Source of the DNA: Betaproteobacteria bacterium
GTDB lineage: Bacteria; Pseudomonadota; Gammaproteobacteria; Burkholderiales; SG8-39
Length of the DNA stretch: 29,143 nt
Assembly (NCBI GenBank): GCA_019237595.1
Contig: JAFAGU010000131.1
Location: 1-29,143, forward strand
Direction of reading: 5' to 3'
Positions within the stretch are counted from its first letter, which is position 1. Each line of letters opens with the position of its first letter. The position numbers and the translations under genes were made by a program. Below, piece by piece: positions 1 to 6,543 of the stretch. Below the pieces are notes generated by a model. That model was not told where the DNA came from, ran no database searches, and saw only the letters and a program-made list of their open reading frames with translations.

Positions 1-1
1 G

Positions 2-58
2 ACTCGCGACGGCATCGAGCAGCGCTACCGCGAATCTTTCGGCGGAGCGCCCTGGTAA
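2..58 (+). CDS. C-terminal tail of an unidentified protein (partial)
   Basis: An open frame enters from the left edge and ends at a TAA stop. Only 18 residues are visible, reading TRDGIEQRYRESFGGAPW. The frame is open and the next gene (apaH, opposite strand) begins its 3' end 49 bases later, so this is plausibly the end of a real gene converging on apaH. The tail is too short to assign to a family, and I do not recognise it. The 49-base spacer has only a weak 4-bp hairpin and no convincing terminator. Confidence 0.45.
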   Translation, partial: TRDGIEQRYRESFGGAPW

Positions 59-107
59 GGCACTAGCCGTTCCCGAGACGGTTTCGAAGCGCCGCCGCGT
101 TTCCAGC

Positions 108-917
108 CTATTCACCCTTCGCCTCCTGGTAGCCGCTGCAAGACACCTGGAAGATTTTCCGATCCTCCAGCCTCATTGCCGTGAGCGATCCGCCCCATAC
201 GCAGCCGCTGTCGAGCGCCGCAATCCGGGCGCCCACTTTGAGGCCGAGGGCGGACCAATGGCCGAATACGATCGATGCGCGCTCCCTGGGTCTCAGCTCG
301 AACCAAGGTCGAAAACCTCGCGGCGCGGCCGCGCCCTTGGAGCGAAATTCCATTTGACCCGATGCCGAGCAGAACCGCATGCGCGTCATCGCGTTCACGA
401 TGACCCTGAGGCGGTCCCAACCGGCGAGGTTGTCGCGCCAGCGGTCGGGCGTGCTCCCATACAGGTGGGCGAGGAAGTCGCGATAGCCGCCCGCTGCGAG
501 AGCCCCCTGAACCTCGCGAGCCAGGGCCACGGCCTTGCGGACGGACCACTGCGGTAGCAGGCCGGCATGGACCATCACATGCGAGCCTTCCACGTGCATC
601 AATGGACGAGTGCGAAGCCATTCGACCAGGCTCGCGGAGTCCGACGCATCGAGGACATCGTGGAACGTATCGTCCTTGCGAGGGCGCTCCAGCCCCTCCT
701 GCTGCGTGACGAGATGCAGGTCATGGTTGCCGAGCACCGTGACCGCTCGCTCGCCGAGATTGGCCACGAAGCGAAGGACGGCGAGCGACTTCGGACCGCG
801 GTTGACGAGGTCTCCCACGAACCACAGGCGGTCGCTCGGGCGGAAACGGATCCTCTCTAGAAGCGCCTCGAGCTCGTCGAAGCATCCCTGCACGTCGCCG
901 ATAGCGTAGGTCGCCAC
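108..917 (-). CDS. apaH: Symmetrical bis(5'-nucleosyl)-tetraphosphatase ApaH
   Basis: The 269-residue product is a calcineurin-type metallophosphatase that cleaves Ap4A symmetrically into two ADP in the cytoplasm; E. coli ApaH has about 280 residues. The metal-binding signatures are visible in order: GDVQG (residues 7-11), GDLVNRGP (35-42), GNHD (63-66) and the HAG motif with His117. The start is GTG, chosen because the protein then begins directly at the conserved ATYAIGDVQG strand; a longer in-frame extension would be antisense-like, low-complexity sequence. No clear Shine-Dalgarno precedes it, but it lies 16 bases after the comM stop on the same strand, so expression by read-through or coupling from comM is likely. 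Family assignment is secure. Confidence 0.93.
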   Translation of the reverse strand: MATYAIGDVQGCFDELEALLERIRFRPSDRLWFVGDLVNRGPKSLAVLRFVANLGERAVTVLGNHDLHLVTQQEGLERPRKDDTFHDVLDASDSASLVEWLRTRPLMHVEGSHVMVHAGLLPQWSVRKAVALAREVQGALAAGGYRDFLAHLYGSTPDRWRDNLAGWDRLRVIVNAMTRMRFCSASGQMEFRSKGAAAPRGFRPWFELRPRERASIVFGHWSALGLKVGARIAALDSGCVWGGSLTAMRLEDRKIFQVSCSGYQEAKGE

Positions 918-933
918 GCGGCGAAATATAGCT

Positions 934-2433
934 TCAAAAGCTCGCGTCCAGCCGACGATACTGAATCGCTTCGGCAACGTGCTCGGCGGCGATCGTCGTT
1001 GCACCGGCGAGGTCGGCAATCGAACGGGCGACGCGAAGCACGCGGTGGTAAGCGCGCGCCGAGAGCAGCAGCCGTGCAAGCGCGTGCCGGAGCAGCTGGT
1101 CTCCTTCCCGATCGGTGCCGCAAACGCGCTCGATGTCGCGCGGCGCAAGGAGCCCGTTGGGTTTCCCCTGGCGGGCGATCTGCGCTTCCCGCGCCTTCTC
1201 CACGCGCGACTTGATGGCTTGCGATCCTTCACCGAGGCCGGGCGCAAGCAGCTCCGCGTCCCGCGGCGCCGGCACCTCGAGCTTGATGTCGATGCGGTCG
1301 GCAAGGGGACCGGAGATCCTTCCGCGATAGCGGGCGATGCGCTCCGGGGTGCATCGGCAGCGGCCGCTGCGATCCCCGCAGTGACCGCAGGGGCAGGGGT
1401 TCATTGCCGCGATGAGCTGGAAGCGCGCGGGAAATTGCGCTTGGCGTGCGGCACGCGCGATAGACACCTTTCCGCACTCGAGCGGCTCACGCAGAGCCTC
1501 GAGGACGTCCCGATTGAATTCCGGCAGCTCGTCGAGAAAGAGCACGCCATGATGCGCGAGGGAAATTTCGCCCGGCCGCGGAAGATTGCCGCCGCCCACC
1601 AGCGCCGGGCCGGACGCGCTGTGATGCGGCGCGCGGAACGGGCGCTCCCCCCAGCGGCTCGCGTCGAACCCAGCAGTGGAGACCGAATGTACCGCTGCCA
1701 CTTCGAGCGCTTCGTCCTCCGAAAGCGCAGGAAGGATTCCCGGGAAGCGCGCCGCCAGCATCGACTTTCCGGTGCCTGGGGGACCAAGCATGAGCACGCT
1801 GTGACTGCCGGCGGCTGCCACCTCCAGCGCTCGCTTGACCTGCTGCTGGCCCTTGACGTCGGAAAAGTCCGGATAAGCCGCGAAACTGCCCTGACGATCC
1901 TGCGCGAATTCGGCAAGGCGGTTTTCGCCCGCGACATGCGCTACCACTTCCAGAAGCGTGCGAGCCGGCAGGATCCGGGCACCCTGCGCGAGCGCCGCTT
2001 GCGGCGCGTTGCCTTCGGGCAGCACGAACGCTCGGCCGGCCGAGCGCGCCGACAACGCCATCGCCAGCGCGCCGCGAACCGGGCGCAACTCGCCCGTCAG
2101 CGACAGCTCGCCGGCGAATTCGTGCGCCGCGAGCCCTTGCGCGCAGACCTGGCCGCTCGCGGCAAGGATGCCGAGAGCGATCGGGAGATCGAAGCGCGTC
2201 GAGTCCTTCGGCAGCTCGGCAGGCGCGAGGTTGACCGTCATGCGGCGTGCCGGGAATTCGAAGTGGGCATGGTTGAGCGCCGCGCGCACACGGTCTCGCG
2301 CCTCGCGAACCTCCGCGTCGGGCAGTCCAACGATATGAAAAGCCGGTAGGCCGGGGCCGAGGTGCACTTCGACGCTAACTTCGGGCGCGTCAATACCCGC
2401 AAGCGCGCGGCTCGCCACAGTGGCGACGCTCAT
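934..2433 (-). CDS. comM: YifB/ComM family Mg-chelatase-like AAA+ ATPase
   Basis: The 499-residue product belongs to the ComM/YifB family. In Haemophilus and Vibrio, ComM is a hexameric helicase that promotes branch migration during natural transformation. The order is an N-terminal ChlI-like domain (the LPDAEVREARDRVRAAL region), a AAA+ core with Walker A GPPGTGKS at residues 217-224 and Walker B LFLDELPEF, a Cys cluster NPCPCGHCGDRSGRCRC that could bind zinc, and a C-terminal ChlI C domain. The ATG at 2433 is chosen over an upstream in-frame start because a strong GAGGAGG lies just 5' of it. ubiK is 43 bases upstream and apaH 16 bases downstream on the same strand. With dprA further right, the window carries two DNA-transformation genes. 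Confidence 0.95.
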   Translation of the reverse strand: MSVATVASRALAGIDAPEVSVEVHLGPGLPAFHIVGLPDAEVREARDRVRAALNHAHFEFPARRMTVNLAPAELPKDSTRFDLPIALGILAASGQVCAQGLAAHEFAGELSLTGELRPVRGALAMALSARSAGRAFVLPEGNAPQAALAQGARILPARTLLEVVAHVAGENRLAEFAQDRQGSFAAYPDFSDVKGQQQVKRALEVAAAGSHSVLMLGPPGTGKSMLAARFPGILPALSEDEALEVAAVHSVSTAGFDASRWGERPFRAPHHSASGPALVGGGNLPRPGEISLAHHGVLFLDELPEFNRDVLEALREPLECGKVSIARAARQAQFPARFQLIAAMNPCPCGHCGDRSGRCRCTPERIARYRGRISGPLADRIDIKLEVPAPRDAELLAPGLGEGSQAIKSRVEKAREAQIARQGKPNGLLAPRDIERVCGTDREGDQLLRHALARLLLSARAYHRVLRVARSIADLAGATTIAAEHVAEAIQYRRLDASF

Positions 2434-2476
2434 TTCTATCCTCCTCGCACAGGCAACGAGCGAGGAGCGTTGCGGT

Positions 2477-2728
2477 TTACGCGGGCGTGCTTCCCCTGCG
2501 TTCGGCTTCAAGCGCTGCGATGCGCGCCTCGAGCTCCGCGAGCCTGGCGGTGGAGCGTTCGAGCAAGCGCCTTTGGACCTCGAAGTCCTCCCGCGTGACG
2601 AGCTCGAGGCGGTCGAACCACGCCAGCAGCAAGGCGCGAAGATTTTTCTCGATGTCTCCAGTATGAGAGTCGCGAAGAGCAGAGGCGATTCGGCGATTGA
2701 GATCCTCGAAGAGCTGGCGATCGATCAT
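2477..2728 (-). CDS. ubiK: UbiK, ubiquinone biosynthesis accessory factor (BMFP/YqiC family)
   Basis: An 83-residue protein of the membrane fusogenic/BMFP family, called UbiK in E. coli, where it binds UbiJ and assists the late, aerobic steps of ubiquinone synthesis in a soluble complex. The sequence starts MIDRQLFEDLNRRI and ends in a C-terminal coiled coil (LLERSTARLAELEARIAALEAE), as in the family, and the length is typical. The ATG at 2728 was chosen since upstream in-frame residues are Cys/Trp-rich and do not fit the family. No strong ribosome binding site is seen. It heads the minus-strand unit ubiK-comM-apaH and is divergent from torF. Confidence 0.9.
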   Translation of the reverse strand: MIDRQLFEDLNRRIASALRDSHTGDIEKNLRALLLAWFDRLELVTREDFEVQRRLLERSTARLAELEARIAALEAERRGSTPA

Positions 2729-2734
2729 CCAGCC

Positions 2735-2740
2735 AACATA
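2735..2740 (-). promoter_or_regulatory. Weak candidate extended -10 for ubiK
   Basis: On the minus strand the hexamer TATGTT is preceded by TGT, which resembles an extended -10 element. No acceptable -35 lies 16-18 bases upstream. The predicted transcript would start almost at the ubiK ATG, leaving little or no leader. This is the only promoter-like element I find for the ubiK-comM-apaH unit; it is weak evidence. Confidence 0.2.
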
Positions 2741-2786
2741 ACACCCGAACGGGCGGCACCAGCCTCGCGCAGTCGAGTCCCTTGCA

Positions 2787-2803
2787 TGCACCAACGTGGT
2801 GCA
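2787..2803. promoter_or_regulatory. NtrC-type enhancer palindrome
   Basis: The 17-mer TGCACCAACGTGGTGCA is a perfect inverted repeat and matches the known NtrC (GlnG) binding consensus TGCACC-N5-GGTGCA at all twelve defined positions. It is centred at 2795, about 97 bases upstream of the start predicted from the sigma-54 element, a normal enhancer distance. It lies between ubiK and torF, so it could also touch the ubiK promoter. That NtrC binds here is inferred from sequence only. Confidence 0.85.
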
Positions 2804-2865
2804 ACGCCATTTCAGACAGCTTTCAAGAAGAATTACAACTGGCTGTTTCAGAAAAGAAAAGTAAT

Positions 2866-2881
2866 TGGCATAGGACATGCT
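2866..2881 (+). promoter_or_regulatory. Sigma-54 (RpoN) -24/-12 promoter for torF-glnK-amtB
   Basis: TGGCATAGGACATGCT aligns to the sigma-54 consensus TGGCACG-N4-TTGCW. The invariant GG (2867-2868) and GC (2879-2880) are separated by exactly ten bases. The predicted transcription start is near 2892, about 33 bases before the torF ATG. Together with the NtrC palindrome about 97 bases upstream this makes a complete nitrogen-control promoter. Confidence 0.8.
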
Positions 2882-2924
2882 AGATGGAGGTCCGCTTCAA
2901 CTCTAATCGTCAGGGAGAAACGGA

Positions 2925-3788
2925 ATGCGCAAGTCGATTTTCGCCTTTGCTTTGGCCTCAACCCTCGCGGCACCTTTCACGGCCAGCGCCCAAACCGCGC
3001 CTGCCGCGGATGCGAAGCCCGCCTCACCGCACACCTTCACGGGAAACATGACGATTGCCTCGGACTACAGGTTCCGCGGCATCGACCAGACGTTCGGGAA
3101 ACCGGCGATCCAGGGCGGCATCGACTACTCGCACTCGAGCGGCATCTATCTCGGAAACTGGAACTCGAATGTCAGCTCCGGCGCCGGCTATCCGGCCGGC
3201 AACATCGAGATGGATCTCTACGGCGGCTGGAAGAACACGTGGGGTGACTGGGGGCTCGACGTCGGAACGATCTATTACTATTACCCGGGCACGAGCATCA
3301 GCGCCACGAACGGCTCCGCGGCGTCGTTCGTGAACCCGCGCACCGGCGCGAGCAAGACGGGGAGCGTGCACAACCAGGAGATCTATATCGGCGGCTCGTG
3401 GAAGTGGATCTCGCTCAAGGTCTACGACGCCATTTCCGACTACTTCTCGCTGCCGGGCACGAAGAACACTTACTACTGGGACCTCTCGGCAAACTACGAC
3501 CTCGGCGATGGCTGGGGAATCGTGGGCCACCTTGGTCAGCTCAAGGTCAAGGGCTGGAGCAACGGCACGCCGGCGACGAACCTAAACTACACCGACTACA
3601 AGCTCGGTGTCTCGAAGGACGTATCCGGCTGGGTGCTCGGCGCGGCCTTCGTCGGAACGAGCGCGAAGGGCAATTGCGCGAACGGCGACTTCTACTGCTT
3701 CGGCAACAATGCATCGCTGGCAACTTCGACGTCGACCACGAATGCCGGGCGCAGCACGATCGTGCTCTCGGTGACCAAGACTTTCTAA
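2925..3788 (+). CDS. TorF family putative outer-membrane porin
   Basis: The 287-residue protein has a clear signal peptide (MRKSIFAFALASTLAAPFTASA, cleaved near residue 22-24). A beta-barrel-like body follows, rich in Gly, Tyr, Trp and alternating polar residues (for example SSGIYLGNWNSNV and DLYGGWKNTWGDWGLDVG) and ending in Phe (SVTKTF), as is common for outer-membrane barrels. It fits the Gcw_chp/TorF family of proteobacterial proteins, which frequently sits next to glnK-amtB. A GGGAGA lies 5' of the ATG. Sigma-54 and NtrC sites upstream suggest induction under nitrogen limitation. A role in passing ammonium or other small nitrogen solutes through the outer membrane is inference from position; the substrate is unknown. 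Confidence 0.85.
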   Translation: MRKSIFAFALASTLAAPFTASAQTAPAADAKPASPHTFTGNMTIASDYRFRGIDQTFGKPAIQGGIDYSHSSGIYLGNWNSNVSSGAGYPAGNIEMDLYGGWKNTWGDWGLDVGTIYYYYPGTSISATNGSAASFVNPRTGASKTGSVHNQEIYIGGSWKWISLKVYDAISDYFSLPGTKNTYYWDLSANYDLGDGWGIVGHLGQLKVKGWSNGTPATNLNYTDYKLGVSKDVSGWVLGAAFVGTSAKGNCANGDFYCFGNNASLATSTSTTNAGRSTIVLSVTKTF

Positions 3789-3798
3789 TGTCGAGAAC

Positions 3799-3829
3799 GG
3801 AGTGCGCGGCCGCGAGGCCGCGCCGCTCC
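3799..3829 (+). other. Strong RNA hairpin between torF and glnK
   Basis: In the 55-base spacer, GCGCGGCC (3804-3811) and GGCCGCGC (3816-3823) form a perfect 8-bp stem closed by a GCGA tetraloop of the stable GNRA type. After a small internal loop it is extended by GGAG (3799-3802) pairing with CTCC (3826-3829). No T tract follows, so it is not a standard terminator. Such hairpins can protect an upstream message from 3' decay or mark a processing site. Here it could uncouple porin from PII levels. Function is inferred. Confidence 0.6.
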
Positions 3830-3843
3830 AAACGGAGACCCGC

Positions 3844-4182
3844 ATGAAACTCGTAACCGCAATCATCAAGCCGTTCAAGCTCGACGAGGTGCGCGAAGCG
3901 CTCTCGGGCATCGGCGTGCAGGGCATCACCGTCACAGAGGTGAAGGGCTTCGGGCGGCAGAAGGGGCACACCGAGCTCTACCGCGGCGCCGAATACGTCG
4001 TGGACTTCCTTCCGAAGGTGAAGATCGAGGCCGCGATCAAGTCCGACATGCTGGACCAGGTGATCGAAGCGATCGAGAAGTCGGCCAACACGGGAAAGAT
4101 CGGCGACGGCAAGATCTTCGTCTTCGATCTCGAAAAAGTCATTCGCATCCGCACCGGCGAAACCGATGCGGCGGCGCTCTAA
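3844..4182 (+). CDS. glnK: PII nitrogen regulatory protein GlnK
   Basis: This is a 112-residue PII signal protein, the canonical length. PII trimers sense 2-oxoglutarate and ATP/ADP, are uridylylated by GlnD, and as GlnK plug the AmtB channel when ammonium rises. The T-loop is intact, with Tyr51 as the uridylylation site in YRGAEYVVDF. The C-terminal signature KIGDGKIFVFDLEKVIRIRTGE is present. The ATG at 3844 gives the canonical MKLVTAIIKPFK start and has GGAG 5' of it; a start 42 bases upstream would add unrelated residues. amtB starts ten bases after its stop, and the pairing supports GlnK rather than GlnB. Confidence 0.95.
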   Translation: MKLVTAIIKPFKLDEVREALSGIGVQGITVTEVKGFGRQKGHTELYRGAEYVVDFLPKVKIEAAIKSDMLDQVIEAIEKSANTGKIGDGKIFVFDLEKVIRIRTGETDAAAL

Positions 4183-4192
4183 GGAGAACGAG

Positions 4193-5704
4193 ATGAAAAA
4201 GCTATTCACCTGGCTCGCCATGGCGGCATGCCTCGCCTTCGTCGGCGGCGCGCTCGCCCAGGACAAGGCCGCGGAAGCGAAGAAAGACGAGGCGAAGCCG
4301 GCAGCGAGCGCTGCGGCGGGGGACGCGAAAAAGGACGCGGCTCCGGCGCCCGCGCCGGCAGCGGCGACCCCGGCACCCCAGCCGAACAAGGGAGACGTCG
4401 CCTGGATGCTCACGTCGACCGCCCTCGTCCTCATGATGAGCGTCCCGGCTCTTGCGCTCTTCTACGGCGGTATGGTCCGCTCGAAGAACGCGCTCTCCAT
4501 GCTCATGCAGGTTTTCGTGGTCTTCTCGCTAGTCACGGTGCTATGGTGCGTCTACGGCTACAGCCTGGCGTTCACCGAGGGTAACGCCTACTTCGGGGGC
4601 TTCGACCGGCTGTTCCTGAAGGGCACCTTCGACTCGGCGAAGGGCGAGTTCTCCATGGCGGCGACGTTCAGCAAGAACACGCCGCTCTACGAGCTCGTCT
4701 ACGTCGCGTTCCAGGCGACCTTCGCGGCCATCACGTGCTGCCTCATCCTCGGAGCGCTTGCGGAGCGGGCGAAGTTCTCGGCCGTCCTAGTCTTCATCAC
4801 GCTTTGGTTCACTTTCAGCTACACCCCGATCGCGCACATGGTGTGGTTCTGGATGGGGCCCGATGCCTACACGAGCGCCAAGGTCGTGGACGAGGTGAAC
4901 GCAAAGGCCGGCTTGCTCTGGCAGTGGGGCGCGCTCGACTTCGCCGGCGGCACGGTCGTGCACATCAACTCCGGCATCGCCGGCCTCGTTGGGGCGTACA
5001 TGATCGGCAAGCGCATCGGCTTCGGCAAGGAAGCCATGCCGCCGCACAACCTCACGCTCACGATGATCGGCGCCGCCCTCCTGTGGACGGGCTGGTTCGG
5101 CTTCAACGCCGGTTCGGCCCTCGAGGCGAACGGCACCGCGGGCCTCGCGTTCATGAACACGTACCTTGCCACGGCCTGCGCGGTCCTGAGCTGGATCCTT
5201 GGCGAAGCCATCTTCAAGGGCAAGCCCTCCATGCTGGGCGCGGCTTCGGGCGCTGTCGCGGGGCTCGTGGCCATCACGCCGGCGGCAGGCAACGTGGGAA
5301 TTCCGGGCGCCTTCGTCATCGGCATCGGGGTGGGCTTCGTCTGCCTGTGGGGCGTGAGCGGCCTGAAGAAGATGCTGGGCGCCGACGATTCCCTGGACGT
5401 CTTCGGCGTGCACGCGATCGGCGGCATCTTCGGCGCGCTCATGACCGGCGTGTTCAACGCGCCCGATCTCGGCGGGCCCGGGTTCCCCAACAACTGGTTC
5501 GAGATGAAGCCGGGCTTCGAAAGCATCGCCGCCCAGGTCTGGATCCAGGCGAAGGCAGTGGGCGTGACACTTCTCTGGTCGGGCATCGTGGCGGCGATCT
5601 CGTACAAGCTCGTCGACCTGACGATCGGGCTGCGCGTGCCGGAAGAAGAAGAGCGCGAAGGCCTCGACACTTCGTCGCATGGCGAGGCGGCTTACAGGAT
5701 GTAG
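4193..5704 (+). CDS. amtB: Ammonium transporter AmtB
   Basis: The 503-residue inner-membrane ammonium channel has a signal peptide (MKKLFTWLAMAACLAFVGGALA) and then an unusual linker of about 40 residues made almost only of Ala, Lys, Pro, Glu and Asp. The Amt core begins around residue 66 (GDVAWMLTSTALVLMMSVPALALFYGGMVRSKN). The two pore histidines are visible as His257 in VHINSGIAGL and His407 in VFGVHAIGG. About eleven membrane segments are expected from family knowledge. AAGGAG at 4181-4186 overlaps the glnK stop. GlnK, encoded just upstream, is the expected gate. The C-terminal tail LRVPEEEEREGLD is the usual cytoplasmic contact region. Confidence 0.96.
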   Translation: MKKLFTWLAMAACLAFVGGALAQDKAAEAKKDEAKPAASAAAGDAKKDAAPAPAPAAATPAPQPNKGDVAWMLTSTALVLMMSVPALALFYGGMVRSKNALSMLMQVFVVFSLVTVLWCVYGYSLAFTEGNAYFGGFDRLFLKGTFDSAKGEFSMAATFSKNTPLYELVYVAFQATFAAITCCLILGALAERAKFSAVLVFITLWFTFSYTPIAHMVWFWMGPDAYTSAKVVDEVNAKAGLLWQWGALDFAGGTVVHINSGIAGLVGAYMIGKRIGFGKEAMPPHNLTLTMIGAALLWTGWFGFNAGSALEANGTAGLAFMNTYLATACAVLSWILGEAIFKGKPSMLGAASGAVAGLVAITPAAGNVGIPGAFVIGIGVGFVCLWGVSGLKKMLGADDSLDVFGVHAIGGIFGALMTGVFNAPDLGGPGFPNNWFEMKPGFESIAAQVWIQAKAVGVTLLWSGIVAAISYKLVDLTIGLRVPEEEEREGLDTSSHGEAAYRM

Positions 5705-5732
5705 CGCGGCACCCTCAGGGAGGGCATCGCGG

Positions 5733-5760
5733 AAAGGGCGCCTCGGCGCCCTTTCTTTTT
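5733..5760 (+). terminator. Rho-independent terminator after amtB
   Basis: AAAGGGCG and its complement CGCCCTTT form a perfect, GC-rich stem around a short CCTCGG loop, followed directly by TCTTTTT. It sits 29 bases beyond the amtB stop and abuts the stop of the convergent marR gene. It ends the nitrogen transcription unit. Confidence 0.85.
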
Positions 5761-6227
5761 CAGCGCAGCTTGTCGAGGAGGCTCATCAGTTGCGCGCGCT
5801 CCGGCGCGGCGAGCCGCGACCCGACCCGGGCTTCGTGCTCGGCAATTCGCCGCTTCACGCGCGCAAGGAGCTGGCGTCCGCCGCGCGTGAGCCACAAGCT
5901 GTTCGTGCGCCGGTCTTCGCCGCGCCGGCGCTCAAGCAGGCCGCGCTCCTCGAGGACATCCACGAGGCCGACCATCGTCGAGCGATCGAGGGACATGGCC
6001 CGCGCGAGCCGGCTCTGCGTGACGCCGGGATTGGCCTCGACGAGGATCAGCATGCCGGCGCGGCCGGGCGAGAGCCATGGCACATGCTCGGCGAAGTCGC
6101 GGAAGATCGCCTGTTGCGCGAGGCGCAGGCGGTAGCCGATCAGCGTCGGAAGGATGCCGGCCCGCAGCTCCCCATCGGCGCGGGGCGCGGGCGCTTTTTG
6201 CCTGCGGGCCTTTTGTTTGGGGACCAA
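5760..6227 (-). CDS. MarR family transcriptional regulator
   Basis: A 155-residue winged-helix regulator. The recognition region reads VTQSRLARAMSLDRSTMVGLVDVLEERGLLERRRG (about residues 68-102), then the wing with the conserved DRRTNSLWLT, flanked by dimerisation helices (ILPTLIGYRLRLAQQ and ERAQLMSLLDKL). The only usable start is TTG at 6227, since an in-frame stop (TAG) lies 21 bases upstream and no ATG or GTG precedes the domain. A perfect inverted repeat, GTTTGG-GGA-CCAAAC, overlaps this start. The gene is divergent from the aromatic catabolic genes, so it probably controls them and itself, with an aromatic acid or its CoA ester as effector. Target and effector are inference. Confidence 0.85.
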   Translation of the reverse strand: MVPKQKARRQKAPAPRADGELRAGILPTLIGYRLRLAQQAIFRDFAEHVPWLSPGRAGMLILVEANPGVTQSRLARAMSLDRSTMVGLVDVLEERGLLERRRGEDRRTNSLWLTRGGRQLLARVKRRIAEHEARVGSRLAAPERAQLMSLLDKLR

Positions 6228-6229
6228 AC
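6215..6229. promoter_or_regulatory. Inverted repeat, candidate MarR operator
   Basis: GTTTGG (6215-6220), GGA, CCAAAC (6224-6229) is a perfect 6-bp inverted repeat with a 3-base centre. It covers the TTG start of marR and lies 45 bases upstream of the divergent ferredoxin start. Its size and symmetry fit a dimeric MarR-type repressor site. Nearby, TACCAT at 6247-6252 could be a weak -10 for the catabolic operon, but its -35 is poor. Confidence 0.5.
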
Positions 6230-6273
6230 GGTCTTCGCTTTTGCGCTACCATGCTAGCCCTCGACCCGAGCGC

Positions 6274-6543
6274 ATGCAAATCATCGTCGAAGGTCAGGAA
6301 GCTCCGATTCCCGCCGCCGCCGGCGAAACCATCCTCCAGTCGCTGCTTCGCGCCGGCGTGCCGTTTCCGTTCTCCTGCCAGTTCGGCAATTGCGGCCATT
6401 GCAAATGCGTGCTGCTCGCAGGCAGCGTGACGGAGCTGCCGCACTCGGAGCACATCCTCGCGCCCGAGGAGCGCTCCCGAGGCGTCGTGCTCGCATGCCG
6501 CACGCGACTCTGGAGCGACGCCACGATCCGGCGTATCGATTGA
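6274..6543 (+). CDS. Plant-type 2Fe-2S ferredoxin domain protein
   Basis: An 89-residue stand-alone ferredoxin. The four cluster cysteines follow the plant-type pattern: Cys35, Cys40, Cys43 (CQFGNCGHC) and Cys75 (VVLACRT); an additional Cys45 follows. It resembles the ferredoxin domains attached to oxygenase reductases, but no reductase or flavin/NAD domain is attached. It is the first gene of the catabolic operon, so it may deliver electrons to a ring-hydroxylating oxygenase encoded elsewhere. The ATG gives MQIIVEGQEAPIP, a normal first beta strand; no strong ribosome binding site is seen. The last codons overlap the start of the CoA ligase gene. The redox partner is unknown. Confidence 0.85.
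   Translation: MQIIVEGQEAPIPAAAGETILQSLLRAGVPFPFSCQFGNCGHCKCVLLAGSVTELPHSEHILAPEERSRGVVLACRTRLWSDATIRRID

Noticed and set aside
59..107. Terminator between the left-edge gene and apaH
   Set aside because: CCGT/ACGG gives only a 4-bp stem with a 7-base loop and three T residues, too weak to call.
979..2349. Long open frame (456 codons) on the plus strand opposite comM
   Set aside because: It is antisense to a well-supported comM, is rich in Arg and shows no domain. In GC-rich DNA, frames opposite real genes often stay open by codon bias.
6495..6539. ATG at 6495 as the start of the CoA ligase
   Set aside because: It would place 15 residues encoded by the out-of-frame end of the ferredoxin gene in front of the family-like NAFEHLLG start. 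It remains possible and is noted as the alternative.
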